Below, one piece after another: positions 27,201 through 34,996 of a stretch of DNA of 56,709 nt (within the stretch, counting starts at the first letter, position 1; every line of letters begins with the position of its first letter). The stretch spans positions 1 through 56,709 of the forward strand of contig NZ_JADIJQ010000017.1 of the NCBI RefSeq assembly GCF_017355265.1, given 5' to 3'. Position numbers and translations under genes: made by a program. Below the pieces are notes generated by a model. The model ran no database searches, was not told the DNA's origin, and worked only from the letters and a program-made list of their open reading frames with translations. This DNA is from Tessaracoccus sp. SD287. GTDB lineage: Bacteria > Actinomycetota > Actinomycetes > Propionibacteriales > Propionibacteriaceae.

Positions 27201-27495
27201 GGTCAAGCAACTCCTCGACCTGATCCGTGCGAGCTGCCAGGGCTCGCACCATCCGATCCCCGCCGCGTACCACGTCTTCAACCAGCTCACCAGAGAAGGC
27301 GCCGAAATGGCCTTCTACTCGAACCTGCTCAACGAGGCCATCAAATCGCTGATCAACGTCACAGAGGAGCGCGACATCGATAGCCTCTTCTCCGGCGCGA
27401 AGACCACGGCCCTGCAGCAGAGTTTCGAGGGACTTGACGACTTCGAGCTGATCGCCTTCCTCGCCATCGTCGAGCCGGAGGTGGTCGATGACTGA
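24235..27495 (+). CDS. SNF2-type DEAD/DEAH helicase with N-terminal PLD-like domain
   Basis: 1086 aa. The N-terminal approximately 230 residues follow the phospholipase-D-like domain of restriction-associated helicases ('KLRIAASTFSIYAFEAL', 'EFIFTAPTF'), but I see no HxK catalytic motif where 'QQFAVIDDR' stands, so the domain looks degenerate. Helicase motifs: Walker A 'DSVGLGKT' near 270, 'VIDESHNF' near 361, 'LSATPVNN' near 400, and motif VI 'IIQRFGRVDRIG' near 817. This family occurs upstream of DUF4391-mod-res genes in many bacteria. It probably translocates on DNA during restriction. It overlaps the next gene by eight bases. Confidence 0.9.
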   Translation: MEIIDNLNKLLGDDIKATLTPGSKLRIAASTFSIYAFEALRTELEGVKELEFIFTAPTFVASQATDKVNRARREFYIPQSKRESSLYGSEFEIRLRNKLTQRAIARECAGWIKQKVTFKSNKTGAEMQQFAVIDDRTAYMPLQGFTSADLGYERGNAISNLVNKIDEAPLASAYLQTFDQIWSSHQHVEDVTNLVHEHIASIYAENSPGRIYFLILYNLFSEFLEDISEDVLPDDLTGWRDSQIWSNLYNFQRDAAIGIINKLETYNGCILADSVGLGKTFTALAVIKYYESRNKSVLVLAPKKLEDNWTTYNSPYVTNPFSADRFSYHVLAHTDLSRDKGYAGQLDLAKLNWGNFNLVVIDESHNFRNADYSEEKESRYQRLMRKVIQSGVKTKVLMLSATPVNNRFNDLKNQLQLAYEGESEQLSAKLDISKSIEQVFREAQVAFKRWSELDAEERTTEAILRMLDFDFFELLDAVTIARSRKHIQSFYDTADIGAFPHRLRPESLREPLTDLPQAPTFNEIFEQLQVLNLAVYTPLSYVYPSRMQKYVDRYAVQGGTARGNLGMAGREQGLKTLMTVNLLKRLESSVEAFRITLRKVEAAIDHALQDLDDKDGRIADIGAAFGDIEADDDDFEVPTAPSVGRKYQIDLEDMDTTSWRNDLWHDRETIRELVDVMDLITPDHDRKLQRLRQVISTKVEKPLNGHNKKVLLFSAFADTARYLYSNLEKTLHVERSLELGLVTGATHPKTTLGDGFDFQKLLTFFSPGSKDKAAIFQNEPGEIDVLIGTDCISEGQNLQDCDYVVNYDIHWNPVRIIQRFGRVDRIGSKNSVIQMVNFWPDISLDEYINLKERVENRMVIADLAATADDNLLSQESSDTQFRKEQLRRLQDEVIELEDVRTGVSITDLGLNDFRMDLLKYMEQYGDLASSPKGLHAVVPSNLERGLRPGVIFALRSIDDHSKINRHNRLHPHYLIYLDNNGNVITDHTEVKQLLDLIRASCQGSHHPIPAAYHVFNQLTREGAEMAFYSNLLNEAIKSLINVTEERDIDSLFSGAKTTALQQSFEGLDDFELIAFLAIVEPEVVDD

Positions 27496-28171
27496 CCTGA
27501 TCCAGTGGCCGGAGACAGCGAAGGTTGATCGGATAATCCCCAAGGAGCGCCTGTATGCCGAGGCCAGAGCGGGTGCCCCTCTGAAGCAGAGGTTCGTCGA
27601 GGAGGTCCAGCGTGTCCGCTGGGCATACAAGCTCGGGGAGGAGTCCCTACGCCTCGCGCCGGGCAAGATCGCAACCGAGATTCAGGTCTTCATCATCGAG
27701 TTGAAGGGCTCCAGCCTCGACAACTCTGTGCTCGTTTCCATCGACAAGGCGATCCCGAGCCAGATTGTCTTCGAGCTGCGGCGCGAGGACGGCATTTGGG
27801 CCGAGCAGGCGATGGCCGCCGCCTACAAGCGCGCGGGCGGAAAGACCAAGGGCACGGACTACTTCCGCACCGGCTGGATCGGAACTGATCAACCGCGCAT
27901 CCAGTTACCCGCGGCTCTCGACATGGACGAACTGTACAGCCAACTTCTAGGGCGCCTGCTCCCCCACCCGATCAGGCCAGCAGAACAGCTTTCGGACGCC
28001 CTCGACCGGATCGGACGTGCTCGCGGGCTCACACGTGAGATCGCCGCCCTCGAGAAGAAGATGCACACTGAACCACAGCTCAACCGCAAGATCGAGCTTC
28101 GCAAGCAGATCAAGGAACGCACTGCAGTGCTCACCGAACTGACCGACCTCCTACCAAGCAGCAAGGAATGA
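27488..28171 (+). CDS. DUF4391 domain protein of the restriction operon
   Basis: 227 aa. 'AKVDRIIPKERLYAEA' opens the protein, followed by 'FVEEVQRVRWAYKLG', 'FIIELKGSSLDNSVLVSIDKAIP' and a C-terminal coiled coil of Glu/Lys/Arg heptads (about 165-220). This matches the DUF4391 proteins that sit between a SNF2-type helicase and a type III-like methyltransferase. The function is unknown; the position and the coiled coil suggest an adaptor that ties the helicase to the Mod/Res complex. It overlaps the helicase by eight bases and the mod gene by ATGA. Confidence 0.85.
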   Translation: MTDLIQWPETAKVDRIIPKERLYAEARAGAPLKQRFVEEVQRVRWAYKLGEESLRLAPGKIATEIQVFIIELKGSSLDNSVLVSIDKAIPSQIVFELRREDGIWAEQAMAAAYKRAGGKTKGTDYFRTGWIGTDQPRIQLPAALDMDELYSQLLGRLLPHPIRPAEQLSDALDRIGRARGLTREIAALEKKMHTEPQLNRKIELRKQIKERTAVLTELTDLLPSSKE

Positions 28172-30060
28172 CCGTGGACAAGCTCAAGATGCACTCGCCG
28201 GACCTCACCCAGCGCAACATCGACGCCATCGCGGACCTGTTCCCCACGGTCATTACCGAGAGCATCGACGCGGACGGCAATCAGGTACGTGCCGTCGATT
28301 TCGACGCCCTCCGCCAGGAGCTCTCCGACCACGTCGTCGAGGGGCCGCAGGAGCGCTACCAGCTCGACTGGCCCGGCAAGCGCGCCGCGGCCTTCGCCGC
28401 CAACGCCCCGATCGCCAAGACGCTGCGCCCGGTGCGCGGGGCGTCGGTCGAATTCGACACGACGCGCAACCTCTTCATCGAGGGCGATAACCTTGAGGCG
28501 CTCAAGCTGCTCCAGGAGTCGTACCTCGGCAAGGTCAAGCTGATCTACATCGACCCTCCGTACAACACGGGTAATGACTTCGTTTACGAGGACGACTTCG
28601 CGGAGTCGAGTGCCGACTACCTGGCCCGCTCCGGCCAGAAGTCGGAGACGGGAGATCGCCTGGTCGCGAACGCGGAGACGAACGGCCGGTTCCACTCCGA
28701 CTGGCTGAGCATGATGTATTCCCGGCTGAAACTGGCGCGGAGCCTGCTTACGACTGATGGAGTCCTCGCGATTTCCATCGACGATCACGAGGTAGCCCGC
28801 CTCCGCGCACTGGGCGATGAACTGTTTGGCCGCGGCGCCCTCCTTGGCGCACTCACCTGGCGGCGTCGGCCGACAGCCGATAGCCGCAACTTCAGCCGTG
28901 TGTCGACCGATCACGAGTACGTGCTCCTCTACGGGCGTAGCGAGACGGCGCGCGTGAAGGGACGTGGGATTGATGAGTCCAAGTACCGAAATCCCGACGG
29001 AGACCCTCGTGGCCCTTGGACGAGTGAGAACCTAACTGGACTAGCTGGCGCGAGCGCTCGCCCTAACCTTCACTACGACCTGGTCAACCCCGAGACCGGC
29101 ATCCGATACCCACCGAGCTCAAGTCGTGGCTGGGCCAAGGCAAAGGAAACCACAGACCGTCTCATCGCAGAGGAACGCATCCTGTGGCCGTCGTCGCCGA
29201 CTGGCCGTCCCCGGGAAAAGAAGTTTCTCGGCGAGCTTCAGGCGAGCGTCACGGGCCTGTCCACCTGGGTGCTCTCGGACGAGGTTGGGTACAACTACGC
29301 GGGAACTCGCGAGGTGCGCGACCTGTTCGGCGACAAGGTATTTGACTTCCCCAAGCCCGTTGCGTTGCTCCAGATGCTCGTAGAGCAGGTGACCTCGGCG
29401 GATGACATCGTGATGGACTTCTTCGCGGGATCCGGCAGTACGGGTCACGCTGTTCTTGCGCAGAATGCCGCCGATGGTGGAACACGCCGGTTCATCCTCA
29501 TCCAGATCGCGGAGCCCACAGACGGGTCTTCAAACGCGTACAAGGCGGGGTACAAATCCATCGCTGACATCGCGCGTCGCCGTGTCGCTCTCGCCGCCTG
29601 CAACATCCAGGACGAACGGTCGAGCCGCCTCGTCAGAGACAACCCTCCTCTGGATACGGGATTTCGCGCGCTTACGGTCGACACGTCGAACATGGCCACC
29701 GTCGCCTCTTCGCCCGACCGGCTCGCCCAGGCTTCGCTTGAATCCGTCATCGATAGTGTGAAGCCGGGCCGCACCAGCGAAGACTTGCTATTCCAGGTGC
29801 TGCTCGACTGGGGCCTCGACCTTACGGAACCAATCTCGACCGAGGCGATCGACGGGCGTGACGTGTTGGCTGTGGCCGACGACGCGCTGATCGCGTGCTT
29901 CGCCGACGAGGTGACGGACGACATAGTGGAGGCGATCGCAAAGCGGCATCCGCTCCGCGCGGTGTTCTTGGACGCCGGGTTCGCCACCGACGCAGCGCGC
30001 ATCAACGCCGAGCAGATCTTCCGCGAGGCGTCACCCGAGACAGACGTAAGGGCGATCTGA
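28168..30060 (+). CDS. mod: Type III-like site-specific adenine-N6 DNA methyltransferase (Mod)
   Basis: 630 aa. 'YIDPPYNTGNDF' near residue 128 is the catalytic DPPY motif, and 'MDFFAGSGSTGHAVL' near 416 is the AdoMet-binding motif I. This order (IV before I) defines the beta class used by type III Mod subunits. The region between, about 150-400, should contain the target-recognition domain. It methylates adenine in an asymmetric recognition site and guides the Res subunit. Translation is coupled to DUF4391 by ATGA with an AAGGA box. The res gene starts four bases after the stop. The target sequence cannot be read from the protein. Confidence 0.93.
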   Translation: MTVDKLKMHSPDLTQRNIDAIADLFPTVITESIDADGNQVRAVDFDALRQELSDHVVEGPQERYQLDWPGKRAAAFAANAPIAKTLRPVRGASVEFDTTRNLFIEGDNLEALKLLQESYLGKVKLIYIDPPYNTGNDFVYEDDFAESSADYLARSGQKSETGDRLVANAETNGRFHSDWLSMMYSRLKLARSLLTTDGVLAISIDDHEVARLRALGDELFGRGALLGALTWRRRPTADSRNFSRVSTDHEYVLLYGRSETARVKGRGIDESKYRNPDGDPRGPWTSENLTGLAGASARPNLHYDLVNPETGIRYPPSSSRGWAKAKETTDRLIAEERILWPSSPTGRPREKKFLGELQASVTGLSTWVLSDEVGYNYAGTREVRDLFGDKVFDFPKPVALLQMLVEQVTSADDIVMDFFAGSGSTGHAVLAQNAADGGTRRFILIQIAEPTDGSSNAYKAGYKSIADIARRRVALAACNIQDERSSRLVRDNPPLDTGFRALTVDTSNMATVASSPDRLAQASLESVIDSVKPGRTSEDLLFQVLLDWGLDLTEPISTEAIDGRDVLAVADDALIACFADEVTDDIVEAIAKRHPLRAVFLDAGFATDAARINAEQIFREASPETDVRAI

Positions 30061-30064
30061 CCCA

Positions 30065-33000
30065 ATGAAGCTGCAGTTCAAGGTTCAGCATTATCAGACT
30101 GAGGCCGTCGATGCCGTGGTCGCCGTGTTCACCGGGCAGCCGTACGCCGACGGCGTGAAATACCGCATCGACCCCGGCAACGAGCCGGCGCAAACCCGGC
30201 TGGAGGACGCCGGTCTGCGCAACACGGAGATCGCGCTGACGCTGCCGCAGCTCCTTACGAACATCCACCGCGTCCAGCAGGCCCGTGGGCTAGAGCTGTC
30301 GCAGGACAAGGACCCGGTGAAGAAGTCGGCGGCCCCGATCAATCTCGACATCGAGATGGAGACCGGCACTGGCAAGACCTACGTCTACATCAAGACGATC
30401 ATGGAGCTGCACAAGCGGTACGGATGGTCGAAGTACATCGTGGTCGTGCCGTCAATCGCGATCCGCGAGGGCGTGAAGAAGTCGTTCGACATCACCGCCG
30501 AGCACTTCCAGCAGATGTACGGCACCAAGCCCCGCACCTTCGTCTACAACTCCTCGCGGATGCACGAGCTTGAGCGGTTCTCGTCCGACTCCGGCGTGCA
30601 GGTGATGATCATCAACATCCAGGCGTTCAACGCCACCGGCAAGGATGCCCGGCGCATCTACGAGGTGCTCGACGACTTCCAGTCGCGCAAGCCCATCGAC
30701 GTGATCGCCGCGAACCGGCCGATCCTCATCATTGACGAGCCACAGAAGATCGAAGGCGACGCGAAAAAGCCGTCCAAGTCGCTCGAGGCCCTCGGCCAGT
30801 TCAACGCCCTGTTCGCACTGCGCTACTCGGCCACCCACAAGATCGAGCGCACGAAGGTGCACCGGCTCGACGCGGTCGACGCCTACAACCAGAAGCTCGT
30901 GAAGAAGATCGCGGTGCGCGGCATCACCGTCAAGCACCTGGCCGGCAGCACCGCCTACCTGTACGTGGATGGCCTCGAGGTCGGCAAGGGCGCGGACTTC
31001 CCGAAGGCGCGCGTCGAGCTGGAGGTGCAGACGGCGCAGGGCATCAGGCGGCAGGTCAAGCGCCTGAGCCAGGGCATGAACCTGCACGACATCTCCCGAG
31101 GCGTCGAAGCGTACAAGGGCCTGTTCATCCGGGACGTCGACGCCAACCGAGACATCATCGAGCTGAGCAACGGCGATATCATCGGCGCCGGAGAAGTCAC
31201 CCAGGACGTGGCCGAGGACCAGAAGCGACGCATCCAGATCCGCGAGGTCGTCCGCGCTCACCTCGACAAGGAGCGCGAGCTGTTCGCGCAGGGTATCAAG
31301 GCACTGTCCCTGTTCTTCATTGACGAGGTCGCCAAGTACCGCGACTACAAGCGCGAGGACACACTCGGCGAGTACGCCCGCGTGTTCGAGGAAGAGTACG
31401 AGGCCGTGCTCGCCGACTATCTCAGCCAGCTCGACTTCGACGAGGCCGCGGAGGCGTACCGCACGCACATCGAGGCGATCCCTGTGCGGTCGACACACGA
31501 GGGCTACTTCTCGATTGACAAGAAGAGCGGGCGATCGGTCGACGGCAAGGTCGCCGTGCGTGGCGACTTCGCAGGCCAGTCGGAGGACGTCGACGCTTAC
31601 GACCTAATCCTCAAGGACAAGGAGCGGCTGCTCTCCTTGGAGGAGCCGGTGCGATTCATCTGGTCGCACTCGGCGTTGCGCGAGGGCTGGGACAACCCGA
31701 ACGTGTTCGTGATGGGCATGCTCAAGAAGAGCGACAACACCACCACGCGGCGGCAGGAGATCGGCCGCGGCCTGCGCCTGTCGGTCAATCAGCATGGCGA
31801 GCGGATGGACAACCCCGTCACCGTGCACGACATCAACGAGCTGACGGTCGTGACCGACGAGTCGTACACCAGCTTCGTCACCGCCCTGCAGAAGGAGATT
31901 ATCGAGTCCCTGTCGGCCCGCCCGCGGAAGGCGAGCGTCAGCTACTTCACCGGCAAGCACATCAAGCTCGCCGACGGGTCGACCAGCGTGCTGGAGGAGA
32001 CGCTCGGGCAGGCCCTTTACCACCATCTCATCCGCCACGACTACATTGACGACGATGGCTTCGTCACTCAGGCATACAAGGACGCCCGGGCTGACGGGGC
32101 GCTCGCCGCGCCCACGGCGGCGCTGCTCAAGCCGGTGATCGATTTCGTCTGGCCCCTGGTCGACGCGCTTTACCTCGACGTGCCCAAGCCGACTGACGGG
32201 CGAAAGCCGAAGAAGATCCCACTCAACGAGGCGAACTTCAAGAGGCGCGAGTTCCAAGAGCTGTGGGGCCGCATCAACCACAAGGCCGTCTACCAGGTTG
32301 AGTTCGACTCGGCCGAGTTGATTCGCAACTGCGTCCGTGTCCTCGACACTTCTCTCAACGTCACCGTCATGCAATACCTCGTCGAGAGCGGCAAGCAGGT
32401 CGTTAATCTCGAGGTCGAGCAGTTGGAGGCCGGAACCGGCTTCAAAGTTTCCGAGACCAAGGTCGAACACTCCGCCGTCTCAGCGGGCTCGACGGTCAAG
32501 TACGACTTGCTCGGTGAGATCGCGGAGAAGACGCAGCTGACCCGCCGCACCTGCGCCGCGATCCTCACCGGCATCAACCCGGGCACCTTCGCTAAGTTCA
32601 AGCAGAACCCTGAACAGTTCATCACCGAGGCCGCCCGGCTGATCAACGAGCAGAAGGCCACCGTCATCGTCGAGCACCTCAGCTACGACCCCCTGGACAA
32701 CAGGTACGACTCCTCGATTTTCACGGAGAACCAGACCGCGCAGGACTTCTCCAAGGCAGGCGAAAAACTCAAGAAGAGCGTCTACGAGTACGTCGTCACC
32801 GACTCGAAGGTAGAGCGGTCCTTTGTCGAGGAGCTCGATGTCAGCGATGAGGTCGTCGTCTACTCGAAGCTGCCCCGCGGATTCTTCATCCCCACCCCAG
32901 TAGGTGACTACAACCCCGACTGGGCCATCGCCTTCCGTGACGACACGACGAAGATCAAGCACGTCTACTTCGTCGCCGAGACGAAGGGCTCCATGTCGAC

Positions 33001-33142
33001 CCTCCAACTTAAGGGTGTGGAGAACGCCAAGATCGAGTGCGCCCGCAAGTTCTTCGCTTCCCTCAGCGACAAGTCTCACGAAGGCGTGAAGTATGACGTC
33101 GTCGACAGTTACGACTCGTTGCTCCAGCTGGTGACAGGATGA
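30065..33142 (+). CDS. res: Type III-like restriction subunit (Res), DEAD/DEAH helicase-nuclease
   Basis: 1025 aa. Walker A 'METGTGKTY' near residue 98, DEAD-like box 'LIIDEPQKIEG' near 223, motif VI 'TRRQEIGRGLRLSV' near 560, then a C-terminal PD-(D/E)xK nuclease with 'YNPDWAIAF' near 950 and 'YFVAETKGS' near 972. This is the complete Res architecture: ATP-driven translocation or sliding followed by cleavage when Mod-recognised sites are unmethylated. Nothing is truncated. The next gene's ATG overlaps the stop (ATGA), so the OLD-family protein is part of the same translational unit. Confidence 0.93.
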   Translation: MKLQFKVQHYQTEAVDAVVAVFTGQPYADGVKYRIDPGNEPAQTRLEDAGLRNTEIALTLPQLLTNIHRVQQARGLELSQDKDPVKKSAAPINLDIEMETGTGKTYVYIKTIMELHKRYGWSKYIVVVPSIAIREGVKKSFDITAEHFQQMYGTKPRTFVYNSSRMHELERFSSDSGVQVMIINIQAFNATGKDARRIYEVLDDFQSRKPIDVIAANRPILIIDEPQKIEGDAKKPSKSLEALGQFNALFALRYSATHKIERTKVHRLDAVDAYNQKLVKKIAVRGITVKHLAGSTAYLYVDGLEVGKGADFPKARVELEVQTAQGIRRQVKRLSQGMNLHDISRGVEAYKGLFIRDVDANRDIIELSNGDIIGAGEVTQDVAEDQKRRIQIREVVRAHLDKERELFAQGIKALSLFFIDEVAKYRDYKREDTLGEYARVFEEEYEAVLADYLSQLDFDEAAEAYRTHIEAIPVRSTHEGYFSIDKKSGRSVDGKVAVRGDFAGQSEDVDAYDLILKDKERLLSLEEPVRFIWSHSALREGWDNPNVFVMGMLKKSDNTTTRRQEIGRGLRLSVNQHGERMDNPVTVHDINELTVVTDESYTSFVTALQKEIIESLSARPRKASVSYFTGKHIKLADGSTSVLEETLGQALYHHLIRHDYIDDDGFVTQAYKDARADGALAAPTAALLKPVIDFVWPLVDALYLDVPKPTDGRKPKKIPLNEANFKRREFQELWGRINHKAVYQVEFDSAELIRNCVRVLDTSLNVTVMQYLVESGKQVVNLEVEQLEAGTGFKVSETKVEHSAVSAGSTVKYDLLGEIAEKTQLTRRTCAAILTGINPGTFAKFKQNPEQFITEAARLINEQKATVIVEHLSYDPLDNRYDSSIFTENQTAQDFSKAGEKLKKSVYEYVVTDSKVERSFVEELDVSDEVVVYSKLPRGFFIPTPVGDYNPDWAIAFRDDTTKIKHVYFVAETKGSMSTLQLKGVENAKIECARKFFASLSDKSHEGVKYDVVDSYDSLLQLVTG

Positions 33143-34875
33143 GCACGAACCCACCTGAGCCGGGAAAGGTCCGCGTTACCCGCCTGAAGATCGAGAAGTT
33201 CCGCGCAATAGGGTCCGCCGAGATTGAACTCGGCGACACAGTCGCGCTGGTCGGGCAGAACGGGGCCGGGAAGTCGAGCGCGCTCCGAGCCCTCAACGCG
33301 TTCTTCAACTTCGAGGAGGAGCGGCAAGACTTCGAGACGGGCCGCCACGCTTACACGAAGACGTCTCAAGCAGTCATCGAGATCACTCTGGTGGGCCTCA
33401 AGGGCGCCGGTCTCCCCACCACTCAAACTGGCGGCGACGAGGTGCGCGCCAGACTGAAGTTCAAGAAGGCTCCAGTCTGGGAGTGCCTCACCGGTAGCAG
33501 GTGGCAAGCGGCGCCGACGAATCTCCACGATGTTCTTGAGAAACACATCTCATTCGCTTTAGTACCAGTACGACGCGACCATGAAGTAGCTCACGACCCG
33601 TCACGTGGTCTGTTGGCCCGAGCCGTCGAGGAATGGGTCACGCACAACCGGCAGCGTGATCGGTTGAGTCCTCAGGTCGCGAAGGTAGGCGCTTCGCTGC
33701 AGACGCGGTCACTCGCAGGCTTGGAGAAGCAACGCCGCAAGGTCGCACCACCTGACGGGCCCTTCCAGTTCAGCCTCAGCTACACGGTCCAACCGGACTA
33801 CCGCTTGCTTCTACAGAACCTGGAAATCTCGGTATCGGAGGGGGGCCAGCCGATCCCTCTCTCCGATAGCGGCAGCGGGACCCAGAGCATGGCCGTCTTC
33901 GGGCTGTACGCCTACCTTGCGGAGCTTCGAAGCGTGACCTACATGTTGGGGTTCGAAGAGCCTGAGCAAAATCTGCACCCGCAGGCGCAGAAGCAACTTA
34001 TGCGAAAGCTCGTCGAGCTGGGGCTCCAGGTAGTCTTCACAACCCACTCGCCTACGATCGTCGATGCGCTTGACCACGAACACGTCGTTCTGTGCCGCCG
34101 AGTCGTTGGCAAGCGCCGCGAGCTCGAAGTGGAGTTGTCGCAGATTGGGCACGCCTTCTTCACGGTTCACGGTCTCGACCGCGACAAGTACTACAAGTTC
34201 CATCGCCGCCGGAACTCGGAGTTCCTATTTGCCGATTTCGTGATCGTCACCGAGAGTCCGATCGATGCTGCAGTACTGTCCCAGGTGCTCACTGACGCCG
34301 GTGAGGATATCGAATCACTTGGGGTCAGCGTGATCTCTCTGGACGGCGTCGAGTCTATTGACTATATGTACTACCTTCTCCACGGCCTGGGCATTGAGTC
34401 CTCTTACGTCGTCGACAAGGACTACTTCCTGCCCTATCGAGCCGGCGACCGAGCCAGCAGCCTTGATCCGAAGAGCTTCCCTCAATACGGTCCAACGCCT
34501 AAGTCGGGCACGCTCCTTGAGATCATCTTCCCGAAGGCCACCGCGCGCGAGGCGGTGGCAAAGCAACTCACAGCGAACCACTCTGCGGCGATGGAACTCC
34601 TCCGAGAAGTCGGCTTCTTCTGCTTCCGCTACTCCCTGGAGATAGATCTCGTCGGCGCTGCCGGCCCGCGTGAGCGGTTGCATGACCACTTGAGGGTGCC
34701 GCTAGCCCGGCGCACGACACGAGAATTGCTCGTCAACAACTACAAGAAGATCAAGTCCCAAGAGGCACTGCTCAAGGCGGTGACTGGGCTCGCCGCGAAG
34801 GGCCTTCCAAACTCCTACAAGAGCTTACGCCGGGAACTTCCCCGCATGGCGCGCGCAGCTCGCACCCGCCCGTAA
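33139..34875 (+). CDS. OLD-family AAA ATPase with TOPRIM nuclease domain
   Basis: 578 aa. The ABC-type ATPase half has Walker A 'VGQNGAGKSSALRAL' near residue 38, 'DSGSGTQSMAVFG' (signature-like) near 245, and 'LGFEEPEQNLHP' (Walker B and neighbours) near 270. The TOPRIM half has 'IVTESPIDAAVL' near 368 (conserved Glu) and 'YVVDKDYF' near 424 (DxD). OLD nucleases nick or degrade phage DNA; GajA of Gabija has the same layout and similar length. Here it is the last gene of a type III-like operon and faces a UvrD-type helicase, not the usual co-directional GajA-GajB pair. Confidence 0.88.
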   Translation: MSTNPPEPGKVRVTRLKIEKFRAIGSAEIELGDTVALVGQNGAGKSSALRALNAFFNFEEERQDFETGRHAYTKTSQAVIEITLVGLKGAGLPTTQTGGDEVRARLKFKKAPVWECLTGSRWQAAPTNLHDVLEKHISFALVPVRRDHEVAHDPSRGLLARAVEEWVTHNRQRDRLSPQVAKVGASLQTRSLAGLEKQRRKVAPPDGPFQFSLSYTVQPDYRLLLQNLEISVSEGGQPIPLSDSGSGTQSMAVFGLYAYLAELRSVTYMLGFEEPEQNLHPQAQKQLMRKLVELGLQVVFTTHSPTIVDALDHEHVVLCRRVVGKRRELEVELSQIGHAFFTVHGLDRDKYYKFHRRRNSEFLFADFVIVTESPIDAAVLSQVLTDAGEDIESLGVSVISLDGVESIDYMYYLLHGLGIESSYVVDKDYFLPYRAGDRASSLDPKSFPQYGPTPKSGTLLEIIFPKATAREAVAKQLTANHSAAMELLREVGFFCFRYSLEIDLVGAAGPRERLHDHLRVPLARRTTRELLVNNYKKIKSQEALLKAVTGLAAKGLPNSYKSLRRELPRMARAARTRP

Positions 34876-34996
34876 CATTTGACGCCAAGATCCATGCGGC
34901 GCCGCTCCTCGGCCCAGCCGCATGCGCATGACGATGGCTATGTGGAGCGCCCGGCCGATCTAGCGAACGAACTCCGGCTCGAACAGCACAGCTTCC

